From positions 1 through 39,843 of the forward strand of contig JANXUV010000012.1 in assembly GCA_025356085.1 (NCBI GenBank): a stretch of 39,843 nucleotides of DNA. Direction: 5' to 3'. Below are positions 9,001-16,346 of this stretch, in pieces. Each line of letters opens with the position of its first letter. The stretch's first letter is position 1. Origin of the DNA: Betaproteobacteria bacterium. GTDB lineage: Bacteria; Pseudomonadota; Gammaproteobacteria; Burkholderiales; SG8-39. The translations under genes were made by a program, and so were the position numbers. Under the pieces are notes generated by a model. The model was not told where the DNA came from, did not search any database, and was given only the letters and a program-made list of their open reading frames with translations.

Positions 9001-10086
9001 ATGAAACTCAGCATCCAGTCAATTTCCGTGCGCGCGGTGGTGGTGCCGATGCGACGTCCGCTGCAGACCAGCATTGCCAAAGTTGGCGAGGCTCCGCTGC
9101 TGCTCGTGGACATGAAAACGGGCGGCGGCATGGTCGGGCGCTCCTACTTGTTCACCGTGTCCAGGCTGCACATGAAGCCCATCGCGGCGCTGGTGGAGGC
9201 GATGGGCGAAATGCTGAAGGGCGACGCGGTGGCGCCCTTCGAGATCGAGAAGAAGCTGCGTGCGCGCTACGCGCTGCTCGGCGTACACAACATGGTGCTG
9301 TTCGCCATGGCGGCGATCGACATGTGCGCCTGGGACGCGCTCGGCCAGGCGCTGGGTCAGCCGGTGGTGCGGCTGCTGGGCGGCGAGCCGAAGCCGATCC
9401 CGGCGTACAACTCTAATGGTTTGGGGATTTTAAAAATAAAAGATTTAATAGTAGAGGCTGAACAATTGGTCGCCGAGGGCTTTTCCGCAGTTAAGCTGCG
9501 GCTCGGCCGGCCGACGGCGGGCGCGGATATCGACGCGTTGCGCGCGGTAAAGAAAGCCATCGGCCCGAAGGTGACCCTGATGGTGGACTTCAACCAGGGG
9601 CTCACGGTCGCGGAAGCCATCCGGCGCGGCCGCATGATCGACGACGAGGGCGGTGTGCACTGGATCGAGGAGCCGATCCGCGCCGACGACTACGCCGGCT
9701 GCGCCAAGGTGGCGCGCGAGGTGGCGACGCCGATCCAGATCGGCGAGAACTTCATGGGGCCCGAGCAGATGGCGCAGGCGATCGCCGCGGGCTGCTGCGA
9801 CTACGTGATGCCGGACGCCCAGCGCATCGGCGGCGTGACCGGCTGGATGCGCGCCGCGGCGCTTGCCCAGGGCGCGGGCCTGGAGATGTCGAGCCACCTG
9901 TTCTCCGAGGCCAGCGTGCAGCTGCTGGCGGTGACGCCGACCTGTCACTGGCTGGAGTACGTGGACTGGGCCGACCCTATCCTCGAGGAGCCGGTACGCA
10001 TCAGGGACGGCAAGGCGACCGGCCCGGCTGGGTCCGGCCTCGGCATGAGGTGGAACGAGAAGGCGGTGAAGAGATACGCTGCATGA
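9001..10086 (+). CDS. Mandelate racemase-like enolase-superfamily enzyme with Lys-to-Arg change
   Basis: 361 residues, collinear over most of its length with mandelate racemase. It has an N-terminal capping domain (about 1-135), a modified TIM barrel (about 136-330) and a C-terminal return to the capping domain. Metal ligands are Asp196 (VDFNQ), Glu223/224 (WIEEP) and Glu249 (GEN). The Asp272 (PDAQRIGG)/His299 (SSHLF) pair and the Glu319 electrophile match the racemase catalytic set. The Lys-x-Lys motif reads Lys165-Leu-Arg167, so the (S)-specific base (Lys166 in the Pseudomonas enzyme) is Arg. Expected chemistry: proton abstraction from a 2-hydroxy acid, with dehydration or epimerisation altered by this change. 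The stop overlaps the ligase ATG (ATGA). It is probably leaderless. An AT-rich codon run covers residues about 138-156. Confidence 0.9.
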   Translation: MKLSIQSISVRAVVVPMRRPLQTSIAKVGEAPLLLVDMKTGGGMVGRSYLFTVSRLHMKPIAALVEAMGEMLKGDAVAPFEIEKKLRARYALLGVHNMVLFAMAAIDMCAWDALGQALGQPVVRLLGGEPKPIPAYNSNGLGILKIKDLIVEAEQLVAEGFSAVKLRLGRPTAGADIDALRAVKKAIGPKVTLMVDFNQGLTVAEAIRRGRMIDDEGGVHWIEEPIRADDYAGCAKVAREVATPIQIGENFMGPEQMAQAIAAGCCDYVMPDAQRIGGVTGWMRAAALAQGAGLEMSSHLFSEASVQLLAVTPTCHWLEYVDWADPILEEPVRIRDGKATGPAGSGLGMRWNEKAVKRYAA

Positions 10087-11747
10087 GCTTCTTCGATCGC
10101 CACTTCGCGCACTGGCCGCCGGGCGTTCCGAAAGCGCTGACGCTGCCGCGCACCAGCCTCTACTACAACCTCGAAGTCAGCGCGCGCCGCTACCCGGACA
10201 AAGCCGCGATCGTCTACTACGGCAGCGCGCTCTCCTACGCGCGGCTCGAGCGCGAAGCAGCGGCGCTGGCGGGATTCCTGCAGCAGTGCTGCGGCGTCAA
10301 GCGCGGCGACCGGGTGATCCTGTACGCGCAGAACAGCCCGCAGTTCATCATCGGCTACTACGCCATCCTGCGTGCCGACGCGGTGGTGGTGCCGGTGAAC
10401 CCGATGAACAAGAGCGAGGAGCTGGCGCACTACATCGAGGACTCGGACGCGCGCGTGGCGATCGCGGCGCAGGAATTGTTCAAGGAAATCGAACCCCATC
10501 TGGGCAAAGGGCTCGACCATTGCATTCTTGCTTCCTATGGCGATTTTCTCGTAGAAGAAACAGATTTGAAAGTGCCGGACTTCGTGCGCGCGCCGCGGTT
10601 GGACCCGGGCCGTGCCGAGGTGATGCTCTGGAAGGATGCGATCGCCGCCGACTGCCAGCCCGGTAGGCATCAGGCGGGCCCGGAAGACCTCGCGGTGCTG
10701 CCGTACACCTCCGGCACGACGGGCCTTCCAAAAGGCTGCATGTTGTCTCATTCGAATCTCATGTCCACCATCGTCGGCGGTTGCGCCTGGTCGCAGACTT
10801 CCAGCGAGGCGGTGGGGCTCGGCGTGCTGCCGATGTTCCACCTGACCGGCATGCAGGCAAACATGAATATCCCGGTCCACCTCGGCGCCACCAGCGTGCT
10901 GATGACGCGCTGGGACCGCGACACCGCGGCTGAACTGATACAGCGCTACCGTGTTACCGGCGTCATCGGCATCACGACGATGATCGTGGATTTCCTCGCC
11001 AACCCGGCGCTCGAAAAATACGATTTGTCGTCCATCGTACGCATCGGCGGCGGTGGCGCGTCCATGCCGGAAGCGGTAGCCGAGAAGATCGAGAAGACGC
11101 TGGGCATGCCGTTCCTGGAAGGCTACGGCCTGACCGAAACCTCGGCGCCCTCGCATTCCAACCCGGTGCATCGCCCGAAGCGCCAATGCGCCGGCATCCC
11201 GTATTTCGACACCGACTCGCGCATCCTCGACCCGACAAGTTTCAAGGAACTGGGCCCGAACGAAGTGGGCGAGATCATCACCCGGGGGCCGCAGGTGTTC
11301 GGCGGCTACTGGAAGCAGGAGAAAGCGACCGCCGAGGCGTTCATCGAGCACGACGGCCATCGTTTCTTCCGTACCGGCGACCTGGGCTACTACGACGAGG
11401 ACGGCTACTTCTTCATCACCGACCGCCTCAAGCGCATGATCAATTGTTCCGGCTACAAGGTCTGGCCGGCGGAGGTCGAGGCGATGCTCTATGCGCATCC
11501 CGACATCCAGGAAGCCTGCGTGATCTCCGCGAAGGATCCCCATCGTGGTGAAACCGTGAAGGCGGTGGTGGTTCTGAAACCCGCGGCGCGAGGCAATGTC
11601 GAGGCCGAGGCCATCGTCGCCTGGGCGCGTGAGAAAATGGCCGCTTTCAAGGCGCCGCGGCTGGTGGAGTTCGTCGAGGCGCTGCCCAAGACCGCGACCG
11701 GAAAAATATTCTGGCGCAAACTACAGGAAGAAGAGAACCGAAAATGA
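10083..11747 (+). CDS. AMP-forming acyl-CoA synthetase
   Basis: A 554-residue ANL-superfamily ligase that activates a carboxylic acid to acyl-AMP and then to the CoA thioester. It shows the P-loop YTSGTTGLPKGCML, the acyl/AMP-binding GYGLTETSA, the hinge-region TGDLGYYDEDGYFFITDRLKRMI, and the C-terminal catalytic Lys in LPKTATGKIFWRKL. The ATG at 10083 overlaps the preceding stop (ATGA), so it is translationally coupled to the racemase-like enzyme. The gene end overlaps the start of the copper chaperone gene in the same way. Pairing suggests it activates the product or substrate of the racemase-like enzyme. Fatty versus aryl/hydroxy acid cannot be decided from the sequence. Confidence 0.95.
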   Translation: MSFFDRHFAHWPPGVPKALTLPRTSLYYNLEVSARRYPDKAAIVYYGSALSYARLEREAAALAGFLQQCCGVKRGDRVILYAQNSPQFIIGYYAILRADAVVVPVNPMNKSEELAHYIEDSDARVAIAAQELFKEIEPHLGKGLDHCILASYGDFLVEETDLKVPDFVRAPRLDPGRAEVMLWKDAIAADCQPGRHQAGPEDLAVLPYTSGTTGLPKGCMLSHSNLMSTIVGGCAWSQTSSEAVGLGVLPMFHLTGMQANMNIPVHLGATSVLMTRWDRDTAAELIQRYRVTGVIGITTMIVDFLANPALEKYDLSSIVRIGGGGASMPEAVAEKIEKTLGMPFLEGYGLTETSAPSHSNPVHRPKRQCAGIPYFDTDSRILDPTSFKELGPNEVGEIITRGPQVFGGYWKQEKATAEAFIEHDGHRFFRTGDLGYYDEDGYFFITDRLKRMINCSGYKVWPAEVEAMLYAHPDIQEACVISAKDPHRGETVKAVVVLKPAARGNVEAEAIVAWAREKMAAFKAPRLVEFVEALPKTATGKIFWRKLQEEENRK

Positions 11748-12190
11748 GACGTCTTTTGCTGTTGTTGCTGTTCGCTTCCGCCCCCGCGCTGGCGCAAGTG
11801 CAGGTCGACCACGCATGGACGCGCGCCACGGCGCCCGGCGCCAAAGTGGGCGGCGGCTACATGACGATCAAGAACGCGGGTGCGGCCGACAAGCTGGTGA
11901 GTGCCTCCTCGCCTGTCGCAGCCAAGGTCGAGCTGCACATTCACACCAATGACAACGGCGTGATGAAAATGCGCGAAGTGCCGGGCGGCTACGACATTCC
12001 CGCCAAAGGCGCCCTCGAGCTCAAGCCCGGGGGCGCGCACCTGATGTTCATGGATCTGAAGGCGCCGCTCAAGGAAGGCGACAAGGTGCCGGTGAAGCTG
12101 AAGTTCGAGAAAGCCGGCGAAGTGAGCGCCGAATTCCAGGTCGGCGGCCTGGGCGCCTCGTCGATGCCCATGCACGGCCACAAGATGTAA
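11744..12190 (+). CDS. PCu(A)C periplasmic copper chaperone
   Basis: 148 residues with a cleavable signal peptide (Arg-Arg, a seven-Leu core, cleavage probably after ALA at 15-17). The mature cupredoxin-like domain carries the copper-binding pattern His65...Met76...His99-x-Met101 (VELHIHTNDNGVMKM and GGAHLMFM). The C-terminal MPMHGHKM may be a further copper-binding tail. The family delivers Cu(I) to the CuA/CuB centres of cytochrome oxidases in the periplasm. Its ATG overlaps the ligase stop by four bases, so it is co-expressed with two catabolic genes. That is an odd place for a copper chaperone, since no Sco or oxidase genes are in view. It is convergent with a Bug receptor gene. Confidence 0.93.
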   Translation: MRRLLLLLLFASAPALAQVQVDHAWTRATAPGAKVGGGYMTIKNAGAADKLVSASSPVAAKVELHIHTNDNGVMKMREVPGGYDIPAKGALELKPGGAHLMFMDLKAPLKEGDKVPVKLKFEKAGEVSAEFQVGGLGASSMPMHGHKM

Positions 12191-12193
12191 GGG

Positions 12194-13150
12194 CTATTCG
12201 ATCTTCATCCCGGTTGCCTGGACGAGCTTCGTCCAGCGCTCGAATTCCCTGGCGAGCATCGCGTCCGCCTCTTCCGGTTTGCCGGCAGGCAGCGGTTCGC
12301 CGCCGATTTTCTCGATGCGTCCGATGACTTCAGGGTCGGCGAGCGCCTTGGCGAATTCGCTGTTTAGCCGCGTGACGACGGCCCTGGGGGTCACGGCGGG
12401 AACGAGGTAGGCGTACCAGGAGATCACCTGCGAGTCGGCGTAGCCGGCCTCGGCCATGGTCGGTACCTCCGGGAACATCTTGCTGCGCGAGGGCGCCGCG
12501 ACCGCGAGCGCGCGCAGCTTGCCGCTCTTCACGTGCGGCGCGGCGACGCCGAACGGGATGAACGAGAACTGCACCTGCCCCGCGAGAATGTCTGGAATCG
12601 CGGGAGGGAAACCCTTGTAGCCGATGCCCACGAGGTCGATGCCGGTGTTGCGCTTCAGCAGTTCGGCGCTCATCGTCTGCGAGGTGCCGCCGCCGCCGTT
12701 GATGTAGTTGATCCTGCCTGGGCGGGCTTTCGCGTATTCGATGAACTCGCGCAGCGTCTTCGCGGGCAGGTCCGGATGCACCACCACCAGGTTCGCGATA
12801 TGGCCCATGATGGCGACTCCCGCGAAGTCCCTGGTCGGGTGCCACGGCGTCTTGATGAGCGCCGGCGTGGTCACATGCGACAGGGTCGCCAGTACCAGCG
12901 TATGGCCGTCCGGATCCGCTTTCGCCGCCGCTTCGGTGCCGAGGCTCCCATTGGCGCCCGGCCGCGCCTCCACCAGCACCGGCTGGCCGAGGCCCGAGGC
13001 AAGCTTCTCGTTCACGCTGCGCGCCATCAGGTCGACGATGCCGCCCGCCGGGAACGGCACGATGATGCGCAGCGGTTTGGTTGGAAATGTCTGCGCTTTC
13101 GCAGTTACAACAAACAAAACCAGAAACAGGGCAAAGCCAAGCTTTTTCAT
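12194..13150 (-). CDS. Bug/TctC family periplasmic solute-binding protein
   Basis: 318 residues. A signal peptide (KKLGFALFLVLFVVTAKA, cleavage before QTFPTKP) is followed by the family's hallmark start KPLRIIVPFPAGGIVDLMAR and its central DILAGQVQFSF and VPTMAEAGY motifs. Bug proteins capture organic acids in the periplasm; some serve tripartite tricarboxylate transporters (TctABC), while many are orphans. No TctA or TctB gene is in the window, so this one is an orphan here. It lies one base after the stop of the SDR gene at 13152-13946 and is probably co-transcribed with it. The ligand is not predictable from sequence. Confidence 0.94.
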   Translation of the reverse strand: MKKLGFALFLVLFVVTAKAQTFPTKPLRIIVPFPAGGIVDLMARSVNEKLASGLGQPVLVEARPGANGSLGTEAAAKADPDGHTLVLATLSHVTTPALIKTPWHPTRDFAGVAIMGHIANLVVVHPDLPAKTLREFIEYAKARPGRINYINGGGGTSQTMSAELLKRNTGIDLVGIGYKGFPPAIPDILAGQVQFSFIPFGVAAPHVKSGKLRALAVAAPSRSKMFPEVPTMAEAGYADSQVISWYAYLVPAVTPRAVVTRLNSEFAKALADPEVIGRIEKIGGEPLPAGKPEEADAMLAREFERWTKLVQATGMKIE

Positions 13151-13151
13151 C

Positions 13152-13946
13152 CTAGTCCAGCCCGCGCATGTTCGGGTCGGTCAGGATCGCTGCGCGCAGG
13201 CGGCGCATGCCGCCCAGCCAGCGGTCGCGGTCCGTCGTCTTGCGAAGCTCGTATTCCGCGACTTCCGGGTGCGGCAGGATCAGGAAGCGTTCGGTCTCGA
13301 TCGCTTCCATCACCTTGGCGGCCACGTCTTCGGCGCTGACGGATCCTTCCGAGAGGAATGACTTGCGATCGCCCGTGGGGCCGAGCAGCATCGGCGTGCG
13401 CACGCCCTGCGGGCATAGGCAGGAGACCTTGATGCCGCGCTCGGCGTAGTTCACCGACAGCCACTCGGCGAAGGCCACCGCCGCATGCTTGGAGACGGTG
13501 TAGGTCGCCGAATCGACCTGCATCAGCAGGCCGGCCGCGGAGGCGGTGGCGACGATGTAGCCGCCGCCCTGCTTGATCATGACCGGCACTACCGCGCGCG
13601 CGGCGAGCACGTGCGCCATGAAGTTGACGTCCATGGTGCGGCGCCATTCCTTCAGGGAGGCGTCGAGGCCATGCCGTCCGATGATGCCGGCGTTCGAGCA
13701 GAAGATGTCCACCGCGCCGTATTTCTCCAGCGCCGCAACCACCAGCGCGTTCATGTCGCCTTCCTGGCCGACGTCGCAGCGCATGCCCATGCCGCCCACG
13801 CCGGCGGCGACCGCCCTGGCGTCGGTTTCGTTCAGGTCGGCGCAGACCACCCCGCGCGCGCCTTCCTTCGCGAAGCGGGCGGCCAGGGCCTTGCCGATGC
13901 CGCTGGCGGCCCCGGTGACGACGACGACTTTATCTTTGATTTTCAT
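13152..13946 (-). CDS. Short-chain dehydrogenase/reductase
   Basis: 264 residues with all classical SDR motifs: cofactor loop TGAASGIGKA (about 11-20), CADLN acidic residue suggesting NAD(H), SNAG at about 89-92, and the catalytic Tyr-x3-Lys in ATYTVSKHAAVAF with a preceding Ser in TASAAG. The C-terminus is longer than the minimum and ends GMRRLRAAILTDPNMRGLD. An ordinary oxidoreductase for a hydroxyl or keto group is expected; the substrate is unknown. It is the first gene of a two-gene unit with the Bug receptor, and is divergent from the histidine-phosphatase gene with a 29-base gap that includes putative -10 elements for both. Confidence 0.93.
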   Translation of the reverse strand: MKIKDKVVVVTGAASGIGKALAARFAKEGARGVVCADLNETDARAVAAGVGGMGMRCDVGQEGDMNALVVAALEKYGAVDIFCSNAGIIGRHGLDASLKEWRRTMDVNFMAHVLAARAVVPVMIKQGGGYIVATASAAGLLMQVDSATYTVSKHAAVAFAEWLSVNYAERGIKVSCLCPQGVRTPMLLGPTGDRKSFLSEGSVSAEDVAAKVMEAIETERFLILPHPEVAEYELRKTTDRDRWLGGMRRLRAAILTDPNMRGLD

Positions 13947-13950
13947 TGGG

Positions 13951-13967
13951 CAATTGTTCCATACAAT
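13951..13967. promoter_or_regulatory. Overlapping divergent promoter with predicted leaderless starts
   Basis: In the 29-base gap, TACAAT (13962-13967) lies 8 bases before the plus start at 13976. On the minus strand AACAAT (complement of 13953-13958) lies 6 bases before the start at 13946. Both would give leaderless or nearly leaderless transcripts. No Shine-Dalgarno sequence is visible for either gene. No convincing -35 is seen. Confidence 0.5.
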
Positions 13968-13975
13968 TCCGGCTT

Positions 13976-14638
13976 ATGGCTGAACTCATCCTGGTGCGGC
14001 ACGGGCAGGCGTCCTTCGGCGCGGACGACTACGACAAGCTCTCGGAGCTCGGCTGGCGCCAGTCGCGCTGGCTGGGGGAATATTTTGCCGAGCGCGGCGC
14101 GGCATTCGACCGCGTGCTGCGCGGCTCGATGCGGCGCCACGCGGAAACGCTGCAGGGGATCGCGGAAGGAATGGGCAAGCCGCTCGAGGGTGGTGAAGAT
14201 GCCCGGCTGAACGAGTACGACAGCTACTCGCTGTTGCGGTCCCACCTCAAGGGCGGCGCCATGCCGAAAAGCGACGACCGGCGGGAACATTTCCGCATCC
14301 TGCGCGAAGCGATGTACCAGTGGTGCGACGGCACGCTGGCCGGAGCGCCCCATGAGCCGTTCGCCGAATTCCGCAGTCGCGTGCTCGCGGCGCTGGCGGC
14401 GGCGCGCAGCGGCAGCGCCAGGCGCGTGCTGGTGGTCAGCTCGGGCGGCCCGATTTCCACCATCCTCGCCGAGGTTCTCGGCATGCCGATGCGCGGCGTG
14501 GTGGACCTCAACCTGCAGACGCGGAACACAGGTATTACCGAACTGCAGGCCGGCGCGAGCCGGGTCCACTGCGTGAGCTTCAACAATGTGCCGCACCTCG
14601 ATCGCCCTGAGCGGGCCGGCGCGCTGACGTATTCCTGA
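13976..14638 (+). CDS. Histidine phosphatase-like protein with altered second catalytic His
   Basis: 220 residues of the phosphoglycerate-mutase-like histidine phosphatase superfamily. The phosphate-accepting motif LVRHGQASFG is at the N-terminus, with the supporting Arg in SMRRHAET. The second conserved His, usually in VxHGG near the C-terminus, reads VSSGGPIS here, so that His is Ser. Many family members use that His to bind phosphate, so activity may be reduced or the substrate unusual. Start: an ATG at 13976 (an upstream ATG at 13946 overlaps the divergent SDR start). The gene abuts the convergent Pit gene without a gap. Confidence 0.88.
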   Translation: MAELILVRHGQASFGADDYDKLSELGWRQSRWLGEYFAERGAAFDRVLRGSMRRHAETLQGIAEGMGKPLEGGEDARLNEYDSYSLLRSHLKGGAMPKSDDRREHFRILREAMYQWCDGTLAGAPHEPFAEFRSRVLAALAAARSGSARRVLVVSSGGPISTILAEVLGMPMRGVVDLNLQTRNTGITELQAGASRVHCVSFNNVPHLDRPERAGALTYS

Positions 14639-15658
14639 TCAGGACGCGGGCGCGAGCAACAAGCGGCCCAGGTACCAGGCGAGGCCGGCAATGAAGGCGG
14701 AGCAGGGAATTGTGAGAATCCAGGCCCAGAGAATGTTGCCGGCAACTCCCCAGCGCACAGCGCCGGGCGACTGCGCGGAGCCCACGCCGATGATGGCGCC
14801 GGTGATGGTATGTGTGGTCGAAACCGGAATGCCCAGGCCGGTGGCGACGAACAGCATGATCGCACCACCGGTCTCGGCGCAGCAGCCGCCGACCGGCTTC
14901 AACTTGGTGATTCTCTGCCCCATCGTTTTCACGATGCGCCAGCCGCCGAACGCGGTGCCCAGCGCGATGGCGACATAGCAGGCGACGATCACCCACATCG
15001 GCACCGGATCGTGGGTGCCGAGGTAGCCCGCTCCGATCAGCAGCATCCAGATAATGCCGATGGTCTTCTGCGCGTCGTTGCCACCGTGGCCCAGCGAATA
15101 GAGCGAGGCCGAGATAAGCTGCAGCCGCCTGAACCAGCGGTCCACCTTGCTGGGCGTGGATTTCACGAAGATCCAGGATATCGCCAGCATCAGCAGCGCG
15201 CCCAGCAACATGCCGAGCAGCGGCGCGACGAAGATGAAGGCCACCACTTTCAGGATGCCGGCCGGGATCAGCGCCCAGGTACCCGCCTTGGCGACCGCCG
15301 CGCCCACCAGGCCGCCGATCAGCGCATGCGAGGACGAGGAAGGGATGCCGTAGTACCACGTGAGGATGTTCCAGCTGATCGCGCCAACCAGCGCGCCGAA
15401 CACCAGGTAATGGTCGACGACCCCCTGGTCGATGATGCCGCGGCCGATCGTGGTCGCGACGCTCAGGTGGAACACGAATACCGCGAGGAAATTGAAGAAC
15501 GCCGCCATCAGCACTGCCTGGTAGGGCGTCAGCACGCGCGTCGAGACCACCGTGGCGATCGAGTTGGCGGCATCGTGGAAGCCATTCATGAAGTCGAAGG
15601 CGAGCGCGACCAGCACCAGCACGACGACGGTCCAGAGCGCGAGCTGCGAGTTCTCCAT
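14639..15658 (-). CDS. pit: Low-affinity inorganic phosphate transporter, PiT family
   Basis: 339 residues with about ten hydrophobic segments. The two inverted family repeats are visible: the first has FDFMNGFHDAANSIAT (residues 22-37), the second GHGGNDAQKTIGI and GIPVSTTHTITGAIIG. The first repeat's GIPSSSSHALIGG is the matching half of the latter. Such proteins import phosphate, often as a metal-phosphate complex, driven by the proton or sodium gradient in the inner membrane. It follows the DUF47 gene by six bases on the same strand, the standard pit operon arrangement. TGA lies at 14639-14641, abutting the convergent gene. Confidence 0.95.
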   Translation of the reverse strand: MENSQLALWTVVVLVLVALAFDFMNGFHDAANSIATVVSTRVLTPYQAVLMAAFFNFLAVFVFHLSVATTIGRGIIDQGVVDHYLVFGALVGAISWNILTWYYGIPSSSSHALIGGLVGAAVAKAGTWALIPAGILKVVAFIFVAPLLGMLLGALLMLAISWIFVKSTPSKVDRWFRRLQLISASLYSLGHGGNDAQKTIGIIWMLLIGAGYLGTHDPVPMWVIVACYVAIALGTAFGGWRIVKTMGQRITKLKPVGGCCAETGGAIMLFVATGLGIPVSTTHTITGAIIGVGSAQSPGAVRWGVAGNILWAWILTIPCSAFIAGLAWYLGRLLLAPAS

Positions 15659-15664
15659 GCCCGA

Positions 15665-16291
15665 CTACGAATTCTCCAGCACGATGCCTTCGATCAGGTT
15701 GGCGACGTCCTCGCAGCGGTCGGTGATGGTCTCGAGCAGCTCGTAGATGGTGCGCAGCTTGATCAGCTGCTTGACGTCCGATTCATCGCGGAACAGCTTC
15801 GACATCGCCGCGCGCATCACACGGTCGGCGTCGGACTCGAGCCGGTCGATTTCCTGGCAGGTCTTCAGGATCGCGTCGGCGTCCTTGACGTTCTTCAGCA
15901 GTCCCACCGCGGTGCGCACGCGCTCGCAGCACATCTGGCAGATCTCGGCGAGCTGCTTCGATTCCGGCGTGATCTTGCGGATGTCGTAGAGCACGATCGA
16001 CTCGGCCACGTCCTGCATCAGGTCCAGGATGTCGTCCATCCGTGTGATCAGCTGGTGGATCTGGTCGCGGTCGAACGGCGTGATGAAGGTCTTGTGCAGC
16101 AGCGTGATGGTCTCGTGCGTGATCTTGTCCGCCGCGCGCTCGGCGTTGTCGATGTACTGGGCGTGCTTCTCGACGTCCTGGAAGGTGGTGATCATCGCCA
16201 CCAGCTCGCGGCTGCCCTCGACGATGCGCTCCGCGTGCGCGTTGAACAACTCGAAGAAATTGCCCTCGCGGGGCATCAAGCGACCGAACAT
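15665..16291 (-). CDS. DUF47/PhoU-like accessory protein of the Pit transporter
   Basis: 208 residues, all helical, beginning MFGRLMPREGNFFELFN, the conserved start of the TIGR00153/DUF47 family. Acidic and His-rich helices (AERAADKITHETITLLHKTFITPFDRD and DDILDLMQDVAESI) are the PhoU-like metal-binding repeats. The family modulates phosphate uptake by adjacent Pit transporters. The ATG at 16291 was chosen because GGAGG lies a few bases upstream and the ORF extension beyond it is unrelated. A TACAAT -10 box lies at 16315-16320. It forms a two-gene operon with pit. Confidence 0.94.
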   Translation of the reverse strand: MFGRLMPREGNFFELFNAHAERIVEGSRELVAMITTFQDVEKHAQYIDNAERAADKITHETITLLHKTFITPFDRDQIHQLITRMDDILDLMQDVAESIVLYDIRKITPESKQLAEICQMCCERVRTAVGLLKNVKDADAILKTCQEIDRLESDADRVMRAAMSKLFRDESDVKQLIKLRTIYELLETITDRCEDVANLIEGIVLENS

Positions 16292-16314
16292 TGGGACTCC
16301 TCCGGATTCGCCGG

Positions 16315-16320
16315 ATTGTA
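16315..16320 (-). promoter_or_regulatory. -10 box of the DUF47-pit operon
   Basis: TACAAT on the minus strand, preceded by a markedly AT-rich stretch (16320-16350) unlike the surrounding DNA. Expected transcription start about 16308, giving a short leader that includes the GGAGG ribosome binding site. No clear -35 at 16-18 bases; the A-rich tract may help instead. Confidence 0.5.
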
Positions 16321-16346
16321 ATGTTTTTGAACTATGAAAGTATTTT

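Noticed and set aside
9945-11543. A 532-residue minus-strand ORF opposite the acyl-CoA ligase
   Set aside because: Antisense shadow: the plus strand has every ANL-superfamily motif, while this ORF has none.
14810-16321. A 503-residue plus-strand ORF opposite pit and the DUF47 gene
   Set aside because: His/Asp/Arg-rich shadow with no recognisable domain; both minus-strand genes have firm family motifs and operon spacing.
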